Assembly (NCBI GenBank): GCA_020725525.1
Contig: DYEX01000185.1
Location: 1-32,026, forward strand
Direction of reading: 5' to 3'
DNA from: Desulfovirgula sp.
GTDB lineage: Bacteria > Bacillota > Desulfotomaculia > Desulfotomaculales > Desulfovirgulaceae
Length of the DNA: 32,026 bases
Shown: piece after piece, positions 14,431 to 20,959 of the stretch
Position numbering within the stretch: position 1 is the first letter of the stretch
Layout of the letters: every line of letters starts with the position of its first letter
Notes under the pieces: model-generated
Seen by the model: the letters and a program-made list of their open reading frames with translations, nothing else
The model's database searches: none
What the model was told of the DNA's origin: nothing
Translations under genes and position numbers: made by a program

Positions 14431-14483
14431 ACTTAAGGGCCCCCTCCGGGGAACAATTTGCCTGTGCTGGAGGTCTGTATATT

Positions 14484-16415
14484 ATGAAACAACGCTGGTA
14501 CCCCCTGTTGCTGGTGTTTCTTTTGCTGGCCGGTTTGGTGGCGGCAGCGGCGGTCGGATGGCAGCGCTACCGGGTGGAGGCCGGTTTTCGCACCGTGGAA
14601 GTGGCCATGCCCTATGACGAGCTGAACACCCTGGCCCGGCTGTCGGGGCGGGATACCCTGGAGGTGATGCGCCTTTTCCGGGAGCAGGGGCTGACCACCG
14701 TGCTTTTCAAAGAGCCCACGGTGGACGAACTGCGCCGCGCGGGAGAGCTCGCGGTAATGACCGGCCAGGAGCTGCAGTTAATGTCGCCCTCCTGGCTGGG
14801 GCAGCTGCGGGTCGGGGGTGAAACAGGTACGGGCGGTACCTATCTGATTACCTCCCGGGAAGAGACATTCCGGCGCCTGCTGGTCCAGCTGGAAGCCAGG
14901 ACCCCGGGAGCGCGGGGTTACCGGCCGGCACCGGGGGTTTACGTGGTGCACACCCCCGCCGACCCCGCCCTGCTTTCACAGCTGGGCCTGGGCTTTCCGG
15001 ACGGTCCTCTGCAGGACAGCGCCCGGGCCGGGTTGATGGCCATAGTCCAGGTGCGCAGCTGGCCCGGGGCCACCGCCAGGGGGATTGAGCAGGCCCTGGC
15101 GCCCTTGAAAGAGGTCCCCAACCTCTCGGCCCTGGCCTTTAACGACGACACCCTGCCCGGCTACCCGCAGGAATTACGGGCACTGGCCCAGGTGGTGGAC
15201 CAGCTGGGGGTTCCTGTGGCCCAGATTGAATTTTACCCCCAGAAAGGCCTTGATAAGCTTGGTGTGCTGCTGGACAAGGATGTGGTGCGCCTGCACAGCA
15301 TTCCCCCCAGGGATATGGGTCGCTACACCCCGGCCGAAGCACTGGAACGCTACAGGCTGGCTGCTGCCGAACGCAACATGCGGGTGCTGCTGGTGCGGCC
15401 CTTCCTGGGGGCGGGAGCCCGGGACGTGCTCCAGGAAAACCTCGATTATATAAGCAGCCTGAAAGAGAGTTTGCAGCGGGAAGGCCTGGTGGTGGGACAG
15501 GCTTCCACCCTGCCGGCACTGCCCGTCTCCCGCGCGAATCTCTTCGTCATGGGCCTGGGGGTTATTGCCGGCGGCCTTTTGCTCGCCGGGCGTCTGGGTT
15601 TACGCCGGGGGGAACTGTGGTTGCTGCTCCTGGCGGTGGCGGCCTGGGCCGGTCTTTTAGCGGCGGCTCCATCTCCGGCGCGCAAGCTGATGGCCTTAGC
15701 TGCGGTCATCATTTTCCCCAGCCTGGCTCTAATTACCAACGTTCGCGCCCGGGGTGCTTCCGCCCTGGAAAGTGCGGGCATGCTTTTGCGCACCACCCTG
15801 GCTTCCCTGCTGGGTGCGTTTTTTACCGTGGGCCTTCTGGCGGACGCCGGGTTCATGCTCAAGCTGGACCAGTTCAGCGGGGTTAAGCTGGCCCACCTGG
15901 CGCCGCTATTGCTGGTGGCGGGGGTGTTTTTCTTCCTGTCCGGCCCTGCAGAACCCTTTGGAAAGCGCCTGGAGAGGACGTTGAACCAGCCGGTGCTGGT
16001 CAAATGGGCCGCCCTCGCAGTAATGTTGCTGGTGGTTCTGGCCGTTTACCTCGTGCGTACCGGCAACGAAGGGCAAATGGCTACCTCCGCCCTGGAGCTG
16101 AAATTCCGGGGGGTCCTGGATGCCGTCCTGGGAGTGCGCCCGAGAACCAAGGAATTTTTACTCGGCCACCCCGCTTTGATGCTGTTGTTTTACACCGGCT
16201 ACCGTGACAACCGCTTCCTGCCCCTGCTGCTGCTGGGGGCCATCGGCCAGGTCTCCCTGGTGAACACCTTTGCCCATATCCACACGCCGCTTCTGGTTTC
16301 CCTGATGCGGCTGGTCAACGGCCTGTGGCTGGGGATTCTGGTGGGCCTGGCGCTCATCCTGGTGGTAAACCTGGCCGGGCACTGGTGGCGCAGGTTCTCC
16401 CCGGGGGACAATTAG
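14484..16415 (+). CDS. DUF5693-family multi-pass membrane protein
   Basis: ATG 14484 has GGAGGT nine bases upstream; the earlier in-frame candidate at 14406 would start inside the leader hairpin. The 643-residue protein begins with a TM helix (WYPLLLVFLLLAGLVAAAAV). An outside domain of about 330 residues follows, with motifs such as LNTLARLSGRDTLEVMRLFR and LEALERYRLAAAERNMRVLLVRPF. The C-terminal half holds about eight further TM helices from residue 352. Proteins of this type are habitually encoded next to csaB, as here, and are thought to take part in S-layer or secondary-polymer export or pyruvylation. No enzymatic motif is visible. Family call from gene order and architecture. Confidence 0.82.
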   Translation: MKQRWYPLLLVFLLLAGLVAAAAVGWQRYRVEAGFRTVEVAMPYDELNTLARLSGRDTLEVMRLFREQGLTTVLFKEPTVDELRRAGELAVMTGQELQLMSPSWLGQLRVGGETGTGGTYLITSREETFRRLLVQLEARTPGARGYRPAPGVYVVHTPADPALLSQLGLGFPDGPLQDSARAGLMAIVQVRSWPGATARGIEQALAPLKEVPNLSALAFNDDTLPGYPQELRALAQVVDQLGVPVAQIEFYPQKGLDKLGVLLDKDVVRLHSIPPRDMGRYTPAEALERYRLAAAERNMRVLLVRPFLGAGARDVLQENLDYISSLKESLQREGLVVGQASTLPALPVSRANLFVMGLGVIAGGLLLAGRLGLRRGELWLLLLAVAAWAGLLAAAPSPARKLMALAAVIIFPSLALITNVRARGASALESAGMLLRTTLASLLGAFFTVGLLADAGFMLKLDQFSGVKLAHLAPLLLVAGVFFFLSGPAEPFGKRLERTLNQPVLVKWAALAVMLLVVLAVYLVRTGNEGQMATSALELKFRGVLDAVLGVRPRTKEFLLGHPALMLLFYTGYRDNRFLPLLLLGAIGQVSLVNTFAHIHTPLLVSLMRLVNGLWLGILVGLALILVVNLAGHWWRRFSPGDN

Positions 16416-16423
16416 AGTATATC

Positions 16424-16437
16424 AGTAAAACCGTGTT
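16424..16437 (+). repeat. Partial post-stop repeat module after the DUF5693 gene
   Basis: TATCAGTAAAACCGTG begins eight bases after the DUF5693 stop codon and matches the first half of the modules at 14220 and 31949. It then diverges and runs into the left arm of the composite element at 16448. Confidence 0.6.
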
Positions 16438-16482
16438 GTTAACTACAAAGGCACGGTGTTGTCCAGAGCGAACAATTTTGCG

Positions 16483-16576
16483 CCCGGCACTCACCGGAAA
16501 GTTATACTTTTTTAGACTGATGTAACAGGTTGTAAACGCTGCCCTTTCCAGTATATCTTTTTCAGTGGGTGCTGGG
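16483..16576. repeat. Hairpin element, copy 2 (subfamily B)
   Basis: CCCGGCACTCAC (16483-16494) pairs with GTGGGTGCTGGG (16565-16576) through 12 positions, two of them G-U pairs where copies 3 and 4 have A-T. Inside, GGAAAG (16496-16501) can pair with CTTTCC (16544-16549). The right half CTTTCCAGTATATCTTTTTC matches copy 3 closely. Confidence 0.8.
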
Positions 16577-16676
16577 GAGGACGCCAACGAAACCAGGCGA
16601 GAGTAATGTAGAAGAACCATATCGGGTGGAAAAAGTAGATAGCATAAAGACAGTATCGATGGCAATCCGCAGAAGA

Positions 16677-16772
16677 CCCAGCACTCACTGGCCTTAATGC
16701 TCTTTCTAAGCTTGCTGTAACAAAATAGTAAATGCAGAGCTTTCCAGTATAGCTTTTTCAGTGAGTGCTGGG
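16677..16772. repeat. Hairpin element, copy 3 (subfamily B)
   Basis: CCCAGCACTCACT (16677-16689) and AGTGAGTGCTGGG (16760-16772) form a perfect 13-bp closing stem around about 70 nt. The right half CTTTCCAGTATAGCTTTTTC matches copy 2. It lies about 110 bases before csaB. Confidence 0.85.
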
Positions 16773-16879
16773 CGGCCCGAAGCGAACCGGGGTGCTGTCG
16801 GCGTGGAGCATATGAGTGAGCGGGACAACACCGTGCCTTAAGTTGGAAAGTGAATTCGGGTGAAAACGGGGGTGCTGTT

Positions 16880-18160
16880 ATGGCGGCCGGCAAAGGGCCG
16901 GTGGTGGCCATCTCCGGTTACTACGGTTTCGACAACCTGGGGGATGAGGCGGTCCTCTACAGCCTGCTGGAGGCTCTGCGGGAGGCGTGCCCCACCGTCC
17001 GGCCGGTGGTCCTTTCCCATGCCCCTGAAAGAACCAGTGCTCTCTACGGCGTAGAGGCGGTAAACCGCTGGCGGATAGGGGAAGTCTACCGCGCCCTCAC
17101 CAGAGCCGATCTGCTGCTCAGCGGCGGGGGCAGCCTGCTGCAGGATGTCACCGGCCTCAAAAGCCTGGTTTACTACCTGGGGGTGGTCTGGCTGGCCCGG
17201 CGCCTGGGCAAGCCGGTGGTTTTTTACGCCCAGGGCATCGGCCCCGTAAAAAGTAAAACCGGCCGGCTGTTGATGCGCCTGGTGGCCAGCGACGTGCAGC
17301 TCATTACCGTGCGGGACGAAAATTCCGCCCGGGACCTGGCGGAAATGGGGGTAACCCGCCCCCCGGTGGAGGTCACCGCCGACCCGGTGCTGGGTCTGGA
17401 CCCGGCCCGGGCGGATAGGAAGAAAGGGATGGAGATCCTGGAAAGAACGGGGGTTTTTGAACCCTCAGCCGGCCGGGATGGGGGGGACAACCAGCCCGGA
17501 TCAGCCCCATCCCCCGGGGAGGTATGCAGTGCGGGTAAACCCCACCCCCTGGTTGGGGCCGGACCGGCTTTGGGTGGAGGCGGGGGCAGGGGAAGTACAA
17601 CAGCCCCCGTGGCGGGAGTGTCGGTGCGGGAATGGCCCGGTTTTGGGGAGAAACAACAAGAGGCCCTGGCCCGGGTGTGCGACGATCTCTGCCGGCGGGG
17701 CTACCGGGTGCTTTTCATCCCCCTGCAGTACCCCGGAGATCTAACCGTGAGCCGGCAGGTGGCCGCCATGATGCGGGAACGGGCCGCTGTCCTGGACCGG
17801 AGGCTGACCGTTGGTGAGGCCGTTTCCCTGGTTGCCTGCCTGGACCTGCTTATCGGCATGCGGCTGCACGCCCTGATCCTGGCGGCGGTGATGGGTGTGC
17901 CGCCGGTGGGAATAAGTTACGACCCGAAGGTCGACCGTTTCCTGGAACAGCTGGGGCTGCAGCCTGCGGGGCAGGTAACCGGCCTGGAGTACGCCGCCTT
18001 GAGCCGGGCAGTAGATGAGGTTCTGGCCGATCCTGCCGGGTTCAGAGCCAGACTGGGCCGGGCGGTGGTCCCCTTGAGGGAGCGTGCCCGGGCCACCGCC
18101 CGGCTGGCCAGCGCATTAATGGAAGTTGGAGGTCGGAAGTCGGAAGTTAGAAACAATTGA
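16880..18160 (+). CDS. csaB: CsaB polysaccharide pyruvyl transferase
   Basis: CsaB adds ketal-pyruvate to the secondary cell-wall polymer, the ligand of SLH domains that anchor S-layer proteins. I use ATG 16880, preceded by GGGGGTG; GTG 16850 is an alternative. The 426-residue protein shows the family start VVAISGYYGFDNLGDEAVLY, the segment DLLLSGGGSLLQDVTG, FYAQGIGPVKS, ITVRDENSARDLAEMG, and the C-terminal GMRLHALILAAVMGVPPVGISYDPKV. Between the two lobes, about 60 low-complexity Gly/Pro/Ser residues are inserted (around 195-255), so it exceeds the usual 360-380. The last residues, MEVGGRKSEVRNN, are encoded by a copy of the dispersed GGTCGGAAGT repeat. Confidence 0.93.
   Translation: MAAGKGPVVAISGYYGFDNLGDEAVLYSLLEALREACPTVRPVVLSHAPERTSALYGVEAVNRWRIGEVYRALTRADLLLSGGGSLLQDVTGLKSLVYYLGVVWLARRLGKPVVFYAQGIGPVKSKTGRLLMRLVASDVQLITVRDENSARDLAEMGVTRPPVEVTADPVLGLDPARADRKKGMEILERTGVFEPSAGRDGGDNQPGSAPSPGEVCSAGKPHPLVGAGPALGGGGGRGSTTAPVAGVSVREWPGFGEKQQEALARVCDDLCRRGYRVLFIPLQYPGDLTVSRQVAAMMRERAAVLDRRLTVGEAVSLVACLDLLIGMRLHALILAAVMGVPPVGISYDPKVDRFLEQLGLQPAGQVTGLEYAALSRAVDEVLADPAGFRARLGRAVVPLRERARATARLASALMEVGGRKSEVRNN
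18121..18156. repeat. GGTCGGAAGT-family repeat inside the 3' end of csaB
   Basis: The stretch contains GGAGGTCGGAAGTCGGAAGT followed by an A-rich end, the same unit as in the tandem array at 8988-9065. It lies within the last codons of csaB and supplies its C-terminal 12 or so residues. Confidence 0.85.
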
Positions 18161-18170
18161 TTAGTTAAAC

Positions 18171-18193
18171 TCGCCCCGGGCGAAAGATTTTTT
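18171..18193 (+). terminator. Possible weak terminator after csaB
   Basis: TCGCC (18171-18175) and GGCGA (18179-18183) form a short stem with a 3-nt loop, followed four bases later by TTTTTT (18188-18193). The stem is short, so termination would be partial. Confidence 0.4.
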
Positions 18194-18254
18194 GCCCCTT
18201 CGCCATGGAAAAATTACGAAAGCAAGGCATTGTTTGTCTGGGGAGGTAATTCTG

Positions 18255-18315
18255 TTGATTGGTGTGAAAAAATTAGCCGCCATCCTGCTCGGGGGGGGCC
18301 TTTCTGTGGGGCAGC
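18255..18315 (+). other. Out-of-frame start and signal peptide of the phosphodiester glycosidase
   Basis: GGAGGT (18242-18247) is followed after seven bases by TTG 18255, which reads MIGVKKLAAILLGG. It then meets a run of eight G (18291-18298) and, in that frame, stops at 18333. The large frame downstream has a stop at 18274 and no ribosome site near its first ATG (18316). With seven G, the two parts join as KKLAAILLGGAFLWGSMAAF, a textbook signal peptide leading straight into the mature enzyme. So the real gene very likely begins here and is shifted by one base at the G-tract, by slippage, phase variation or a sequence error. Confidence 0.75.
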
Positions 18316-19818
18316 ATGGCCGCCTTTGCAGTTAAACCGGCCGGGGCGGATAGTGCCGCCGCCGGTTCCCAGGCCGTACAGGCCACGCTCGTGGGCAGGC
18401 CGGCACCGCAACCCCTGGTTTCCAGGCCGCCTGCCGGCCAGATCCAGACCCTGGCCCCGGGCGTCCGCTACTACCCCATTTCCGGCCGCACCTGGCAGGG
18501 GGAGCCCCTGCAGGGGCATGTGGTGGAGGTGGACCCCGGCCAGGCCCTGCTGGAGGTGCGGGTAGCGGTTGGCGGCGACGCTCTGGGCAATAGGGAAACT
18601 TTGAGCCAGCTGGCCGCCCGCCACGGGGCGGTGGCCGCCGTAAACGGGGGATTTTTTGATCCCTCCCGGGGACACCCCATCGGCAGCCTGGTCCAGGACG
18701 GCCGGCTCCTGGCCACCTCCGAAATTTTGCGGACCTCCATTGGTATCACCGGGCGCAACCAGGTCCAGTTTGGTTACTTTGCGCCCCGGGTGAGTGTTCG
18801 TTTTGGCTCGTCCGGGCCCCTGGCGGTGGCGCGGGTCAATACTTCTCCCGCATCCGAGGGCATTACCCTTTATACCCCGGCCTGGGGTGAGCGCGCCGGT
18901 TCCGCCGGTGACGGTATTGATGTGGTGGTGCGCCCGGAGACAGAAAAAAGCAACCGGTACATAGTTTCGGAAATTGGTTACGGGGGCAGCCCCATCCCGC
19001 GGGACGGATATGTATTCACTTTCCGGGGCGGCGCAGTGGGAGAAGCTGCCAGCCTGGCCGAGGGTACCCCAGTGATCCTGCAGTTTGACTGGGGTCCCGG
19101 ATGGGAGGAGCTAAAGCACCTGGTTACTGCCGGGCCTCTTTTAGTGGATGAAGGACAGCCCGTGCTGCAGGCCATTATGGAAGGGTTCCGGGGCAGCGTC
19201 CTGGAGCCGGCACCCCGCACGGCCATTGGTGTAAACGGCAAGGGTCAACTCCTGCTGGTGGAGGTGGACGGCCGGCAGAAGGATTGGAGCGCCGGTGTCA
19301 CCCTGGAGGAACTGGCCTACCTGATGACCGACCTGGGAGCGGTACGCGCCGCGGCCCTGGACGGGGGCGGTTCCAGCGGCCTTTGGGTCAAGGGCAAGCT
19401 GGTCAGCCGGCCTTCAGAGGGCCGGGAGCGGGGACTGGCCAACGCCATCCTGGTGCTCCGCCAGGTACCGGTTTACCTGAACGGCAAGCGCCTCTTCTTT
19501 GACGTCCCTCCCGTAGTGGATAAGGGGCGCACCCTGGTACCCATGCGGGGGATTTTCGAGGCCCTGGGGGCCACGGTGCACTGGGATGAAAAAACCAAGA
19601 CCGTAACGGCAACCCGCGGCGGGCGTACGGTCAGCCTGACCCTGGGTAAGGGTGAGGCGCTGGTCAACGGTAAAACGTTGCTCCTGGACGCCCCGGCCCG
19701 GGCGGTGGAAGGACGCACCATGGTTCCCCTGCGCTTTGTAGGTGAAGCCCTGGGGGCTGCCGTGACCTGGCAAAACGCCCCGCCGGCGGTAATAATTGAG
19801 GCAAAATCAGCTGGTTAG
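18316..19818 (+). CDS. Secreted phosphodiester glycosidase (NAGPA domain) with copper-amine-oxidase-N repeats
   Basis: The 500-residue frame (the true gene probably starts at 18255, see the preceding entry) carries a NAGPA/phosphodiester-glycosidase domain. Its marks are AVAAVNGGFFDPSRGHPIGS, PRTAIGVNGKGQLLLVEVDG and AAALDGGGSSGLWVKGK. In bacteria such enzymes cut or trim sugar-phosphodiester links in wall and exopolysaccharides. The last 115 residues are a copper-amine-oxidase-N-type module (VYLNGKRLFFDVPPVV, GRTLVPMRGIFEALGATVHW and a second half GRTMVPLRFVGEALGAAVTW), a common wall-associated add-on in Firmicutes. It follows csaB on the same strand, consistent with remodelling of the same polymer. 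Function is from family; substrate is unknown. Confidence 0.88.
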   Translation: MAAFAVKPAGADSAAAGSQAVQATLVGRPAPQPLVSRPPAGQIQTLAPGVRYYPISGRTWQGEPLQGHVVEVDPGQALLEVRVAVGGDALGNRETLSQLAARHGAVAAVNGGFFDPSRGHPIGSLVQDGRLLATSEILRTSIGITGRNQVQFGYFAPRVSVRFGSSGPLAVARVNTSPASEGITLYTPAWGERAGSAGDGIDVVVRPETEKSNRYIVSEIGYGGSPIPRDGYVFTFRGGAVGEAASLAEGTPVILQFDWGPGWEELKHLVTAGPLLVDEGQPVLQAIMEGFRGSVLEPAPRTAIGVNGKGQLLLVEVDGRQKDWSAGVTLEELAYLMTDLGAVRAAALDGGGSSGLWVKGKLVSRPSEGRERGLANAILVLRQVPVYLNGKRLFFDVPPVVDKGRTLVPMRGIFEALGATVHWDEKTKTVTATRGGRTVSLTLGKGEALVNGKTLLLDAPARAVEGRTMVPLRFVGEALGAAVTWQNAPPAVIIEAKSAG

Positions 19819-19846
19819 CCAAGATAAGTGAAAGGTGAGGATCACC

Positions 19847-20959
19847 ATGACCATAAGGGCAAATAAGTTCCTGGCGGCCGCTATTGCCGTATGCCTGGCC
19901 GCCGTCACCCTCCTTCCCCTGCCGGCCCCGGCCCAGGAAGCGGCGGTGGAGGTGGATTACCGGGACGACATTACCGTTAACCACCCCTACTACGTGGAGC
20001 AACTGCCCGACGGCAACCTGCTCATGACCCGGGTGGGACACCAGTCCCCGGCGGTGGTGGAAGTCACTCCGGCCGGGCAGGAGGTATGGTCGTACCAGGG
20101 CGTCCAGGCTGCTACGGCCCGGCGCCTGGCCAACGGCAATACCCTCATCGCCGATTCCGGTGCACCGGGCAACCCCTTTGTACCCCGGGTAATAGAAGTG
20201 AACCCGGCCGGCAAGGTGGTCTGGGAATACCGGCTGCCTTCCCCGGCACGGGCACCGCGGTATGCCCAGCGCCTGTCCGGCGGCAGCACCCTGATCACCC
20301 TGCCCTACCAGATTATCGAGGTAACCCCGGACAAAAAGGTGGTCTGGTCCTACGGCTGGGGCAGGCCGGTGCCGCCCGGCACTCCCGGCCACCTGGCCAA
20401 TCCGGTGCAGGCCGTCCGGCTGCCCAACGGGCACACCCTGATTGTGGACCAGGGCTTTACCGGGGGACGGGTACTGGAAATCAATGCTAAAAAGCAGGTG
20501 GTCTGGCAGGTAGGGGACGGCACGTACAACCCGTCGCCTGCCTCACAAGGAACCGTGCAGGGAACAGCGGGGAGTAGTGAAGAGCAAAGCAGCCAGCCGG
20601 AAGTTCCGGGTTTGGCCGGGTCAGGTGCCGGTACTACCCCGGCGGTCGACACCGTTCCCCGGGCAGTCAGGCTCAAGCGCCCCACGGGTGCCCTGCGTCT
20701 TCCCAACGGGAACACGCTGATTGCCGATGCCGGTACTTCCACCTTGTTAGAAGTATCTCCAGACCGGCAGATTATCAGTTCCTGGTCCTGGAGGGGCGCG
20801 CTGGCCGGCCTGCCCGTGATGAACCAGTGGCTGGTCACTCCCCTGGACCAATCCAGGGTGATCGTACCCCTGACGCTGACCAGTTCCAAATCCCGCGTGC
20901 TGGTGGTCACTTCTCCAGCCTTGCTCCCATTCGGCGCAGGGTTTGCTGGACCCAGCTGA
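19847..20959 (+). CDS. Secreted PQQ/arylsulfotransferase-like beta-propeller protein
   Basis: ATG 19847 is six bases after AGGTGAGG; GTG 19835 would lie inside that site. The 370-residue product has a signal peptide (residues 5-30, ending PAPAQ). It then has blade repeats whose clearest copies are RLANGNTLIADSG, RLPNGHTLIVDQG and RLPNGNTLIADAG, alternating with PAGKVVWEY-type strands. This is the pattern of arylsulfotransferase-like or PQQ-like propellers. No catalytic His of arylsulfotransferase was identified, so an adhesive or scaffold role is as likely. A Ser/Gly/Pro loop at about 230-265 interrupts the propeller. Its 3' end overlaps the convergent oxidoreductase gene by 53 bp. Confidence 0.75.
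   Translation: MTIRANKFLAAAIAVCLAAVTLLPLPAPAQEAAVEVDYRDDITVNHPYYVEQLPDGNLLMTRVGHQSPAVVEVTPAGQEVWSYQGVQAATARRLANGNTLIADSGAPGNPFVPRVIEVNPAGKVVWEYRLPSPARAPRYAQRLSGGSTLITLPYQIIEVTPDKKVVWSYGWGRPVPPGTPGHLANPVQAVRLPNGHTLIVDQGFTGGRVLEINAKKQVVWQVGDGTYNPSPASQGTVQGTAGSSEEQSSQPEVPGLAGSGAGTTPAVDTVPRAVRLKRPTGALRLPNGNTLIADAGTSTLLEVSPDRQIISSWSWRGALAGLPVMNQWLVTPLDQSRVIVPLTLTSSKSRVLVVTSPALLPFGAGFAGPS

Larger units (their letters stand above)
16448..16839. mobile_element. MITE-like composite with 17-bp terminal inverted repeats
   Basis: AAGGCACGGTGTTGTCC (16448-16464) and GGACAACACCGTGCCTT (16823-16839) are perfect inverted repeats 392 bp end to end. The element fills nearly all of the 464-bp gap between DUF5693 and csaB and encodes no plausible protein. 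It contains two copies of the 95-nt hairpin element. No clear target-site duplication is visible at its edges. The mobile-element call is an inference from structure; a folded leader of csaB is the alternative. Confidence 0.55.

Noticed and set aside
14212-14483. T-box or known riboswitch ahead of the DUF5693 gene
   Set aside because: There is no T-box GGTGGNACCGCG core and no terminator. The sequence is accounted for by the repeat element and the hairpin.
16448-16839. Integron attC site or group II intron
   Set aside because: No GTTRRRY/RYYYAAC core sites, no integrase, and no intron domain V or reverse transcriptase were seen. The structure is a simple inverted-repeat composite.
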